Positions 1 through 6,417 of a DNA stretch of 6,650 bases are shown piece after piece (within the stretch, counting starts at the first letter, position 1; each line of letters opens with the position of its first letter). Position numbers and translations under genes: made by a program. Under the pieces are notes generated by a model. That model was not told the origin of the DNA and made no database searches. It saw only the letters and a program-made list of their open reading frames with translations. The DNA is from Caldifarciminota bacterium 4484_18 (GTDB lineage: Bacteria > Hydrothermota > UBA3073 > NMUJ01): assembly GCA_002256535.1 (NCBI GenBank), contig NMUJ01000064.1:1-6650 (forward strand), in the 5' to 3' direction.

Positions 1-1481
1 AGCTGTATGGCTGTGATACCATCACGTGTACCGGCAACCTTAAAGTCCATATCACCAGCATGATCTTCCTCACCAAGTATATCCGTAAGTATGACATCAT
101 CGACCAACCCCATCGCGATACCGGCGACATGTGTCTTCGTAGGTACACCTGCATCCATCAACGATAACGAACCTGCACATACTGTGGCCATGGATGATGA
201 GCCGTTCGACGATAATATATCGGAAACCACCCTTATAGTATATGGGAAGGCTTCGCTTGCTGGTAGGATGGGTTGCAGTGCTTTCTCAGCTAACCGTCCA
301 TGCCCTATCTCACGTCTGCGAGGTGCCTTCAAAGGTGCAGCTTCACCGGTGCTGAATGGTGGAAAGTTATAGTGTAGCATGAAAGTTTTCCAACTCTCGC
401 CCGTGAGCTCCTCCACATGCTGTTCATCGGCAGCCGTACCGAGTGTGGTTACTGCAAGGCTCTGTGTTTCACCACGTGTGAAGAGTGCCGACCCATGTAC
501 ACGCGGGAGTATACTTACCTCACACGATATAGGACGTACATCAGTAGGTTTCCTACCATCCAATCTACGTCTTTCTTTTAGTATCAATTCACGAATATAT
601 GTATTCTTTATCTCCTCAACGATTGTCGTCACGTAGGGGTTATCGGGGTACTCCTCCCGTATATTGAACCAGATTTTCTCTAACAGGTGATGTCTATCCT
701 TTTTGTGAGTATGGTTGAGTGCATCGATAATCGCATCTTTATACTTACGTTCGATGTCAGCCTTTATAGTGGGATCAATCTCAACCCGAGTGTATTCGAA
801 CGGCGTTATATCTACAGAATCGAGCAATTCTTCCTGTAGTTCGATAGCCCTTATTATCTCGGTATGAGCAATTTCAAGCGCCTCAAACACGGTGGGTTCG
901 TCCACCTCATATGCACTCGCCTCTATCATTGTTATACCTTCTTTGGTACCTGCTACTACCATATCGAGTGTACTGGTTTCAAGTTCGGTAACGGTGGGGT
1001 TAACTACCAATTCACGGCCTATTTGGCCGATCCTCACTGCACCTATGGGGCCATTAAACGGTAATCCAGCTACAAGTAACGCAAACGATGCACCTATAAT
1101 TGCTGGTACATCGGGATGATTCTCCTGATCCGCTGAGAACACTATTGCGGTTACCTGTACATTATGTAGGAAATCTTTTGCAAACAGTGGCCGTACTGGT
1201 CTATCTATCAAACGTGCAGTGACGATTTCAGTTTCGTGTGGCTTACCCTCACGCTTGTAATATCCCCCAGGTATTCTACCTGCAGCACCAGCTTTCTCTT
1301 GATAATCAACCGTAAGTGGTAAAAACGGCGTATCAGAGGGTACGGACTGGCTCACACATACAGTAACGAGTACACTTGTATCACCATATTTGACAAGTGC
1401 AGCTCCATCACTCTGAAATGCGATATCACCTGTAGAGATAGAAAATTTCCTACCTGCTATTTCGCATTGAACTTGGGGCAT
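1..1481 (-). CDS. pnp: Polyribonucleotide nucleotidyltransferase (PNPase), N-terminal 493 residues, cut by the window edge
   Basis: PNPase is a 3'-5' phosphorolytic exoribonuclease that degrades mRNA and can also add tails; it works as a trimer in the cytoplasm, often in the degradosome. The reverse-strand translation runs open from ATG at 1481 to the edge. The first RNase PH domain shows GRIPGGYYKREGKP (about residues 69-81) and LIDRPVRPLF (91-100). The second shows the RNA-contacting SNGSSSMA stretch, then EDHAGDMDFKVAGT, whose D473, D479 and K481 match the catalytic Asp, Asp and Lys of the E. coli enzyme (D486, D492, K494). About 220 C-terminal residues (end of the second PH domain, KH and S1 domains) must lie outside the window. 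The ATG shares one base with the rpsO stop (TGATG), so translational coupling is likely. No insertion or deletion is visible, unlike several neighbours. Confidence 0.97.
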   Translation of the reverse strand, partial: MPQVQCEIAGRKFSISTGDIAFQSDGAALVKYGDTSVLVTVCVSQSVPSDTPFLPLTVDYQEKAGAAGRIPGGYYKREGKPHETEIVTARLIDRPVRPLFAKDFLHNVQVTAIVFSADQENHPDVPAIIGASFALLVAGLPFNGPIGAVRIGQIGRELVVNPTVTELETSTLDMVVAGTKEGITMIEASAYEVDEPTVFEALEIAHTEIIRAIELQEELLDSVDITPFEYTRVEIDPTIKADIERKYKDAIIDALNHTHKKDRHHLLEKIWFNIREEYPDNPYVTTIVEEIKNTYIRELILKERRRLDGRKPTDVRPISCEVSILPRVHGSALFTRGETQSLAVTTLGTAADEQHVEELTGESWKTFMLHYNFPPFSTGEAAPLKAPRRREIGHGRLAEKALQPILPASEAFPYTIRVVSDILSSNGSSSMATVCAGSLSLMDAGVPTKTHVAGIAMGLVDDVILTDILGEEDHAGDMDFKVAGTRDGITAIQ

Positions 1482-1738
1482 CACTTTCTGAGACCTAACT
1501 TTTGGATCACCTCCCTATAACGAACGGGATCGTTCTCCCTAAGATAACGTAGAAGCCTTTTACGTTTTGAGACTAACTTGATGAGCCCATACCGCGAATG
1601 TAAGTCTTTACGATGGCGTTTCATATGTTCGGTAAGATTGCGTATCCTTTCCGTTAATATACCTATTTGTACCTCAACCGATCCCGTATCGTTGGGATGT
1701 TGTTGTAGCTCTTTTATGATTTCGTGTTTCGGTCTCAT
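1481..1738 (-). CDS. rpsO: 30S ribosomal protein S15
   Basis: S15 binds the central domain of 16S rRNA early in 30S assembly. The 85-residue product has the family signatures NDTGSVEVQ (16-24), HRKDLHSRYGL (42-52), SKRKRLLRYL (57-66) and RYREVIQKLGLR (73-84), so all four helices are present. The frame is open to an ATG at 1783, which would add 15 hydrophobic residues not seen in S15. ATG 1738 is preferred: the product then begins close to the usual family N-terminus (about four residues shorter than E. coli S15), and a promoter-like hexamer TACTTT sits 6 nt upstream. No Shine-Dalgarno sequence precedes this ATG. The stop overlaps the pnp start by one base, the classic rpsO-pnp pairing. Confidence 0.96.
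   Translation of the reverse strand: MRPKHEIIKELQQHPNDTGSVEVQIGILTERIRNLTEHMKRHRKDLHSRYGLIKLVSKRKRLLRYLRENDPVRYREVIQKLGLRK
1503..1514 (-). promoter_or_regulatory. Extended Shine-Dalgarno-like 12-mer inside the rpsO 3' end
   Basis: The mRNA-sense sequence GGAGGTGATCCA is the exact complement of the conserved 16S rRNA 3' tail TGGATCACCTCC. It encodes part of R-E-V-I-Q near the S15 C-terminus and lies 21 nt upstream of the pnp ATG, further than the usual 5-9 nt spacing. It could hold ribosomes for reinitiation at the TGATG overlap. It could equally be a by-product of conserved S15 codons, so the functional call is weak. Confidence 0.3.
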
Positions 1739-1744
1739 CCAATT

Positions 1745-1771
1745 AAAGTAATCATAAATTAAAAAAGTCAA
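1745..1771 (-). promoter_or_regulatory. Putative leaderless promoter of rpsO-pnp
   Basis: On the reverse strand TTGACT (1771-1766) and TACTTT (1750-1745) are separated by 15 nt. The -10-like hexamer ends 6 nt before the rpsO ATG at 1738, so transcription would begin at or next to the start codon. It lies in the AT-rich 79-nt gap after the DUF362 stop. The spacer is shorter than the usual 17 nt. The same hexamer-to-ATG distance recurs at three other genes here, which raises confidence. Confidence 0.5.
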
Positions 1772-1817
1772 CAATTTTCGCATGACTGGTTTGCACTATC
1801 CTTTACATATCGTAAGT

Positions 1818-2867
1818 TTATATCCTAAAAACTGAACGCTTTATCTTTATCGCACCATATGGGCATACTTCGTAACAGCATGTACATAGTATGCACTTAC
1901 GATAATCGATCGTATAAGGTGGCCCTGATATCGCATTAACAGGGCACGAATCGGCACATACCCCGCATGTACGACAGCGGTTTGTGATCACAGGTCTATA
2001 GCTAAATAGTAGCGAGTAGATGTATCGTAAAACCGTTGGCAGTATGAGGTTTACAACCCTTGTTTGTGGCATCCGTATACTTAGGGTGGTAACCTCACTC
2101 ATAAGCTCGTATGAAGGGGTGGGTGCAACTTTTATCTCAGGGAAAGCCCTCCCTGATACACGTGCAAGTTTAGCTATGGCGAAATCCATAGCAAGTGCAT
2201 CATCGGCCATCCCCAGTATACCGAAGGCTTTGGGCTCACCAGCGGATGGGCCATTACCTTCCATACCCAGGATACCATCAAGCACGCTAATGTTTGATGG
2301 TATCAACCTGTACAGCCTTAAAAGCATCTTCGTAAAGGAGATAGGATCAGGATACACCCTATGTAGGTGGGATTTATATAACCCAGGCACCAAGCCAAAC
2401 AGATTCTTAACCGCCATCGTCATACCTGTCAAGCTGTGAGTCTTTAATTTAGGTAGGTTAACGATCATATCCACATCGTCACAGATCTTGGAAATGTGTA
2501 GATCGTCCACAATCTTGATAGGATAGCGGTTGAGGTTCAACAATTCTGCACCTACTTTATTGGCAACCGCTCGCATACCGGTTATAGTCCATAAGTTCTC
2601 CATATCCTTCACTGCACCACCGGGGCTGTCGCCAATCAATACCTTACCACCGTGATCAATTACCCACTCAGCGACACTTTCAACCACCATCGGATGTGTA
2701 GTTACTGCAGCTGAAGGTGGTTTCGCCGCCAGTAGGTTGGGTTTGAGCAACACCCTATCACCACGCCTTATGATATCGGTGTACCCCAGTAAGTTGAGAC
2801 CACGTTCGATGGTCGCCTTAAGTATGGGTTTACGGTAGGTTTCACATTTGAGTAGCACTACCTTCAT
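1818..2867 (-). CDS. DUF362 domain protein with C-terminal 2x[4Fe-4S] ferredoxin domain
   Basis: The product has 349 residues counted from ATG 2867. The DUF362 body shows RGDRVLLKPNLL, HPMVVESVAEWVIDHGGKVLIGDSPGG, VNLPKLKTHSLTGMTMAVKNLFG and the glycine-rich DGILGMEGNGPSAGEP. The C-terminus carries two CxxCxxCxxxCP motifs: Cys 298, 301, 304, 308 and Cys 325, 328, 331, 335. This is the standard arrangement for two [4Fe-4S] clusters, pointing to electron transfer or redox sensing. No specific reaction is established for this broad family, and none is assigned. No signal peptide is visible, so it is probably cytoplasmic. The frame is open to ATG 2948, but MKVVLLK at 2867 matches the family start and has TATTAT 6 nt upstream. 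The first 26 nt overlap the 3' end of folP. Confidence 0.88.
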   Translation of the reverse strand: MKVVLLKCETYRKPILKATIERGLNLLGYTDIIRRGDRVLLKPNLLAAKPPSAAVTTHPMVVESVAEWVIDHGGKVLIGDSPGGAVKDMENLWTITGMRAVANKVGAELLNLNRYPIKIVDDLHISKICDDVDMIVNLPKLKTHSLTGMTMAVKNLFGLVPGLYKSHLHRVYPDPISFTKMLLRLYRLIPSNISVLDGILGMEGNGPSAGEPKAFGILGMADDALAMDFAIAKLARVSGRAFPEIKVAPTPSYELMSEVTTLSIRMPQTRVVNLILPTVLRYIYSLLFSYRPVITNRCRTCGVCADSCPVNAISGPPYTIDYRKCILCTCCYEVCPYGAIKIKRSVFRI

Positions 2868-3120
2868 GCTGTGATAATATGGCATCAACCATGGTGAGTG
2901 CCTCACGTGTGGGTTTAACATCATGTACACGAAAATAGGTGACACCATTCAAAAACGCTATGAGGTTGCTGGCGATTGAGCCGATCAAGCGGTCACGTGG
3001 ATTGTCTATACCCAAGATCTTACCAATAAAGCTTTTACGTGATACACCGATCATCACGGGTGTGCCAAGCTCACATAGTGAGGATAGATTACGCAGTATT
3101 GTCAGGTTATCCTCGACAGT
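2842..3120 (-). pseudogene. folP: Dihydropteroate synthase, C-terminal 92 residues, out of frame with its 5' part
   Basis: This stretch continues DHPS in the next frame from about TVEDNLTIL. It contains GTPVMIGVSRKSFIG, the SRK loop whose Lys contacts pterin and the sulfonamide/pABA site, then RLIGSIASNLIA, and FRVHDVKPTREAL, holding the conserved Arg and His of RVHDV. It ends at TGA 2844-2842. It has no start of its own: the in-frame ATG at 3135 gives MNLSH ahead of the conserved part and lacks a ribosome site. Together with 3580-3107 it would give about 246 residues, against 260-285 for the family. The section normally lying between the two halves, with the phosphate-binding DPGxGFGK motif, is absent. 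Confidence 0.85.
2874..2879 (-). promoter_or_regulatory. -10-like TATTAT before the DUF362 gene
   Basis: TATTAT on the reverse strand ends exactly 6 nt before the ATG at 2867, the same position as at rpsO, folP and the nuclease gene. It lies within the last codons of folP. No good -35 is visible at 15-17 nt (CACTCA or GGCACT). If real, it would give DUF362-rpsO-pnp a leaderless transcript independent of folP. Confidence 0.35.
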
Positions 3121-3580
3121 ATGTGATAAGTTCATGCATCACATCTTCATAGTAAGGGTTAACCTGCATGGTTCTGGGTGTACCTTTCATGTGCATTATT
3201 ACAACCTTTGCATTATACTTGGCGATAACTTCAGGCATGCGTGGGTCGAACCTCAACCCTGATACATCGTTGACAATCTCGGCACCTAATTTCAGTGCAG
3301 CTTCAGCAACCTCACTTTTGTATGTATCAATGGAAATCCTTACCCCCCTATCTGCAAGCTGTTCGACTACAGGTAAGACACGACGTAGCTCTTCATCTAC
3401 TGGTACAGGGGTGGCACCTGGGCGGGTGGACTCTCCTCCCACATCGATGATATCGGCACCTTCTGTGACCATCCTCATCGCATGTGATACCGCCACGTCG
3501 GGGTTTAAGAATAGCCCACCATCGGAGAACGAATCTGGGGTCACGTTCAATATTCCCACGAGGATGAACTTTTTACCCAT
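3107..3580 (-). CDS. folP: Dihydropteroate synthase, N-terminal 157 residues, frame broken before the DPGxGFGK motif
   Basis: DHPS joins p-aminobenzoate to 6-hydroxymethyl-dihydropterin diphosphate in folate synthesis and is the sulfonamide target. This half shows ILVGILNVTPDSFSDGG (loop 1), GADIIDVGGESTRPGA (loop 2), VRISIDTYKSEVAEAAL, AEIVNDVSGL and VVIMHMKGTPRTMQ, all in family order. After HELITY the frame runs into CRG and stops at 3109-3107. The next conserved block is in another frame from 3120. By comparison with E. coli and B. subtilis DHPS, about 26-28 residues are missing at the junction near 3119-3121. As drawn, no active enzyme could be made. ATG 3580 (MGKKF) is chosen over the open ATG at 3628 because of family length and the TATCTT hexamer 6 nt upstream. 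Confidence 0.88.
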   Translation of the reverse strand: MGKKFILVGILNVTPDSFSDGGLFLNPDVAVSHAMRMVTEGADIIDVGGESTRPGATPVPVDEELRRVLPVVEQLADRGVRISIDTYKSEVAEAALKLGAEIVNDVSGLRFDPRMPEVIAKYNAKVVIMHMKGTPRTMQVNPYYEDVMHELITYCRG

Positions 3581-3586
3581 AAATTT

Positions 3587-3613
3587 AAGATATTGACACC
3601 CCATGCATGACAA
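3587..3613 (-). promoter_or_regulatory. Putative leaderless promoter of folP
   Basis: On the reverse strand TTGTCA (3613-3608) and TATCTT (3592-3587) have a 15-nt spacer, and 6 nt (AAATTT) follow before the ATG at 3580. Spacer and start distance are identical to the rpsO promoter. No Shine-Dalgarno sequence is present. A second TTGACT at 3628-3623 has no matching -10. Confidence 0.45.
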
Positions 3614-3648
3614 GTGTATAAGAGTCAACCCTCATCTGTTGTCATGGA

Positions 3649-3677
3649 GTGACACTTGAATATCGGTTATATATTAT
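3649..3677 (+). promoter_or_regulatory. Putative leaderless promoter of the secreted nuclease gene
   Basis: GTGACA (3649-3654), a 17-nt spacer and TATTAT (3672-3677) resemble a sigma-70 promoter with one mismatch in the -35. Six nucleotides (AAAGTG) separate the hexamer from the ATG at 3684. It faces away from the folP promoter, so the 103-nt gap is a divergent promoter region. Confidence 0.45.
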
Positions 3678-3683
3678 AAAGTG

Positions 3684-4661
3684 ATGACCAGACCACATAA
3701 ACTACTCCGTTACGCCATGGGGTTGCTACTCTGGTGTATCAGCTACGCAATGGCTGTTGATACCATAAGAGTGGTTACCTACAATATACTGAACTTTCCA
3801 GATGGGTTAGGTATATCGTGGTTACCTCACCTACGTACGGTAATAAACTACGTACAACCCGATATACTCGTTTGTCAGGAACTATGCAGCGCATATGGGG
3901 TGAACTTGTTACTTGATTCGGTTCTAAACTGTGGAACGGATGAATTCACAGCGGTACCGTTTCATGATGGACCATCCACTGATAATGGTCTATTCTATCG
4001 TAGTTGCAAGGTAAGTTTCGACTCCGCACATTATATACAGACTTCGATACGCGATATAGCCGAATATTTTCTACATACTATGAGCGATGATGAGTTCCGT
4101 ATATTATCAGTACATTTGAAGTCGAGTTCGGACGATTGGAGTATAAACGAAAGACGTAGAGAGGCACAAATATTGAGACAACACCTCAACTCATGTGCAC
4201 CGGGTAGTTACTTCCTTGTAGTGGGTGATTTCAACATCTACTACAGTGACGAACCTGCATTCCATGTGCTCACGGATAGTACGGATAACAACAATGGTAG
4301 GTTGTACGATCCCATCAACGCTTATGGGTATTGGCATAATAACAGTCAGTTTGCTCATCTACATACGCAATCGACAAGGGTTGCACCGCTTGAAGATGGT
4401 GGTGCGGGGGGTGGGTTAGATGACAGGTTCGATATGATACTATGTTCGAAAAGTTTACTCGATACAATGAGGTTGGTGCTGTTGGTCAACACTTACACGA
4501 CAGTGGGTAATGATGGTGCACATTTGAACCAATCCATAAACTACGGTACCAATCTATCCGTACCTTCGTATGTAGCGGATGCATTGTATTATGCATCCGA
4601 TCACCTACCTGTGTACGTGGATATCGAAATATATCACACAGTAGTAGTCCATCTGCTTTGA
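3684..4661 (+). CDS. Secreted endonuclease/exonuclease/phosphatase (EEP) family protein, sorting domain out of frame
   Basis: The EEP fold covers DNase I-like nucleases and some phosphatases that use a divalent metal. The 325-residue product starts with an apparent signal peptide: basic residues, then a hydrophobic run ending AMA before VDTIRV (about residue 24). The catalytic core follows: VVTYNILNF (N34), DILVCQE (E66, metal), FRILSVHLKSS (conserved His), FLVVGDFNIY, LDDRFDMIL and ASDHLPVYVD, all in the right order and complete. The substrate is not predictable; a nuclease is most likely. GTG at 3681 is in frame, but ATG 3684 sits 6 nt after TATTAT and is preferred. The last residues (about YHTVVVHLL) look out of frame, because a type IX sorting domain lies immediately downstream in the +1 frame (4648-4881). 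Confidence 0.88.
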   Translation: MTRPHKLLRYAMGLLLWCISYAMAVDTIRVVTYNILNFPDGLGISWLPHLRTVINYVQPDILVCQELCSAYGVNLLLDSVLNCGTDEFTAVPFHDGPSTDNGLFYRSCKVSFDSAHYIQTSIRDIAEYFLHTMSDDEFRILSVHLKSSSDDWSINERRREAQILRQHLNSCAPGSYFLVVGDFNIYYSDEPAFHVLTDSTDNNNGRLYDPINAYGYWHNNSQFAHLHTQSTRVAPLEDGGAGGGLDDRFDMILCSKSLLDTMRLVLLVNTYTTVGNDGAHLNQSINYGTNLSVPSYVADALYYASDHLPVYVDIEIYHTVVVHLL

Positions 4662-4881
4662 TGCATTACGTATCGATTACTATATACCACGTGCGGAAGA
4701 TGTGAGTTTACAACTCTACAACGATATCGGACAATGTGTAGCTACGATATTTAAAGGTTATCAACCCAAGGGTAAACACTCTATCACATATGATATAAGT
4801 GGATTGTGTGCAGATACATATTTTTGTAGGATAGCAACCGACAACTATACTGTTACCAGAAAGCTTGTAATACTTAAGTAA
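4648..4881 (+). pseudogene. Type IX secretion (Por) C-terminal sorting domain, frameshifted from the nuclease gene
   Basis: The frame opens after TAG at 4645 and ends with TAA at 4879, giving 77 codons. The translation FDALRIDYYIPRAEDVSL, then LQLYNDIGQCVATIFKG, SITYDISGL, DTYFCRI and TVTRKLVILK, is a typical type A Por/T9SS sorting domain of about 70 residues, with the final K-L-V-x-L-K strand. Such domains sit at the C-terminus of exported proteins and are cleaved after outer-membrane passage. It has no start codon or ribosome site, so it must once have been part of the upstream EEP protein, whose frame differs by one. The usual linker with an NPF-like turn is absent or truncated, so sequence may be missing here rather than a single base. 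Confidence 0.8.
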
Positions 4882-5009
4882 ACAAGTAGCCTCTTGGAGG
4901 ATGTTACCAGTGATCAGCTGCTAATATAAATGGTAGAGTTTTAGGTCATGAAGTGATGAAATACATTGGATATTGATGAATCTATAATTCCAGTTATCTA
5001 TCTAACGTC
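4882..5009 (+). other. Intergenic stretch with one candidate -10 element
   Basis: No convincing gene is seen. GGAGG at 4897-4901 is followed at once by an ATG that opens only seven codons. TATAAT at 4983-4988 could serve as a -10 for the peptidase gene, giving a short leader that includes its AGGAGG. No clear -35 exists at 15-18 nt (TACATT at 15 nt is the nearest). No strong terminator hairpin with a T-run follows the sorting domain, so read-through from the nuclease gene is possible. Confidence 0.35.
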
Positions 5010-5015
5010 AGGAGG
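5010..5015 (+). promoter_or_regulatory. Shine-Dalgarno AGGAGG that sets the start of the C25 gene
   Basis: AGGAGG lies 4 nt before ATG 5020. It is the only strong conventional ribosome site at a gene start in this window. It favours 5020 over the in-frame TTG at 4966, which has no ribosome site and would add 18 residues. Confidence 0.75.
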
Positions 5016-5019
5016 TATT

Positions 5020-6417
5020 ATGTGTCTGCTATGGTGTATGGTAGTAGGGATGACTGTCTCATATAAAGGGGGAGTGACAAAGGATGATGTAAAATTCTAT
5101 CATACCAAAGGCTATGTGATACCGAGGTTAGCGGATGCGGTTTACGATAACCCAGTAGGTTATCCCACCTTACCGAGTATACCGATATTCTTCTACGTAC
5201 CAGAGGGTGCAAAGGTTACCAACTGCGAATTTAAAGTAATACATCGTGAGATAATGGCTTTGGATGCACCAATTTACCCGACACAACCACCGGCTATTAA
5301 ACCCATACCTGGTAAGGAGATACCCGTACCGGAGTTTGTTCACCTCAAAGAAGAGGTTAAATCACTCGCCATATATCCAGAAACCTACACCAGGCTTGGA
5401 GATATCGGTAACCTCAGCGGTTATCACGTACAGGAGGTGATAATCTACCCCGTACGCTATCTGCCAAACAAAAACGTGCTCGAACTTGTAACCGAGTTTG
5501 AACTACAGCTCACGTACGAAGGTGGTAAGCATTCCAGTGGTTCAATACTGGGGTATGAGCTTGCCAGTGGTATTGTTGCAAATCCCAGCGATTTACCTGC
5601 ACCTAAATCCAGCTCACCTGCGTATCTGGTGATCACAGCGTCATCGATGATGGACGAGTTTACACCACTTATTGACTGGAAACGCCAGAAAGGGTTACAC
5701 GTTATCACTCAGAACATACAGTGGATATACAGTCATTACGAAGGTTTAGACTGTGCAGCTAAAATTCGTAACTATATCCGTGATATGTACGAGGATTCAA
5801 ACGTCGTGTTTGTGCTGCTGGGTGGTGACACCAACATCATACCCAAACGTATAGCGTTCGCCATGTGTTGTGAAGCCAATCTCGCGCCTGACGAAGATAG
5901 CATCTGTGCAGACCTATACTACTCAGATCTCGATGGTACATGGGATGCAGATGGTGATGCCGTTTACGGTGAAGTAACCGACAATGTTGACCTATATCCC
6001 GACGTGATAGTGGGTAGAGCTTCAGTAAATGATAGCGATGAAGCCGCTATATGGGTGGATAAGCTCTTAACTTATGAACGTAATCCACCTGGGGATTACG
6101 AGAATCGTGCACTGTTTTTGGGCGAGATATTGTGGTGGGATCCTTACACGGATGCCGGTATAGGTAAAGATATGATCGAAGAAGCAGCATTCCCACCCGC
6201 TGGATGGGAGATAACCAAGCTATACGAATCACTTGGTAACGAAGATCCTGATGCTGTTATAGCAGAGGTTAATGCCGGTAAGAATCTGATCAACCACGAC
6301 GGTCATGCGTGGTGGTATGTGATGGGTGTAGGCAATGGATATATCTCCAACTACGAGATGACTGTATTGCGGAACACTTCATACATAGCCCACAGGGTGG
6401 TGGTGTCGCTTTCATAG
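5020..6417 (+). CDS. Peptidase C25 (gingipain-like) protein, N-terminal part, frame broken before the catalytic cysteine
   Basis: C25 enzymes are exported cysteine proteases of the caspase-like fold and common type IX cargo. The ORF has 465 residues. It starts with a short hydrophobic leader, then an N-terminal propeptide-like region (about 20-190, with YPTLPSIPIFFYVPEGAKV and YHVQEVIIYPVRY). The C25 domain follows: AYLVITASSMMDEFTPLIDW, KIRNYIRDMYE, VVFVLLGGDTNIIP, ADLYYSDLDGTWDADGD and DLYPDVIVGRASV. The catalytic His is in NHDGHAWW (H429). After GNGYISNYE (E446) the frame is lost: 19 unrelated residues follow to TAG 6415-6417, and the family's next blocks appear in another frame from 6357. 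The segment with the catalytic Cys (usually S-I-G-C) is in neither frame. The leader lacks the usual basic residues. Gingipain itself is only a distant relative. Confidence 0.85.
   Translation: MCLLWCMVVGMTVSYKGGVTKDDVKFYHTKGYVIPRLADAVYDNPVGYPTLPSIPIFFYVPEGAKVTNCEFKVIHREIMALDAPIYPTQPPAIKPIPGKEIPVPEFVHLKEEVKSLAIYPETYTRLGDIGNLSGYHVQEVIIYPVRYLPNKNVLELVTEFELQLTYEGGKHSSGSILGYELASGIVANPSDLPAPKSSSPAYLVITASSMMDEFTPLIDWKRQKGLHVITQNIQWIYSHYEGLDCAAKIRNYIRDMYEDSNVVFVLLGGDTNIIPKRIAFAMCCEANLAPDEDSICADLYYSDLDGTWDADGDAVYGEVTDNVDLYPDVIVGRASVNDSDEAAIWVDKLLTYERNPPGDYENRALFLGEILWWDPYTDAGIGKDMIEEAAFPPAGWEITKLYESLGNEDPDAVIAEVNAGKNLINHDGHAWWYVMGVGNGYISNYEMTVLRNTSYIAHRVVVSLS

Noticed and set aside
91..1119. Several rightward open frames of 66-93 codons
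   Set aside because: They lie antisense to pnp, whose reverse-strand translation is fully recognisable PNPase.
1739..1783. N-terminal extension of S15 from ATG 1783
   Set aside because: The added 15 residues are hydrophobic and unlike S15. The DNA is AT-rich and contains the promoter-like hexamers.
2020..2439. Rightward 139-codon open frame
   Set aside because: It is antisense to the well-supported DUF362 gene and resembles no known protein.
2939..3596. Rightward open frames of 107 and 142 codons
   Set aside because: They are antisense to the two halves of folP, whose motifs are unmistakable.
4864..4886. Interrupted inverted repeat CTTGT...ACAAG around a TACTTAAGTA palindrome, as a terminator
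   Set aside because: The stem is short, bulged and AT-rich, there is no T-run after it, and it overlaps the sorting-domain stop codon.
4897..4922. Mini-ORF after GGAGG at 4897-4901
   Set aside because: Seven codons, with the ATG immediately adjoining GGAGG, is too short and too closely spaced to support a gene.
3107..6360. Shared TATCACA-like sequence near the frame-break junctions as a recombination signal
   Set aside because: It is clear at two junctions only (TATCTCC at the third). The same heptamer also occurs at ordinary positions such as the DUF362 start, so chance is enough.
3107..6417. Programmed ribosomal frameshifting as the explanation for the split genes
   Set aside because: No slippery heptamer plus structure was seen at the junctions. 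A frameshift could not supply the 25-28 conserved residues missing in folP and the C25 gene.
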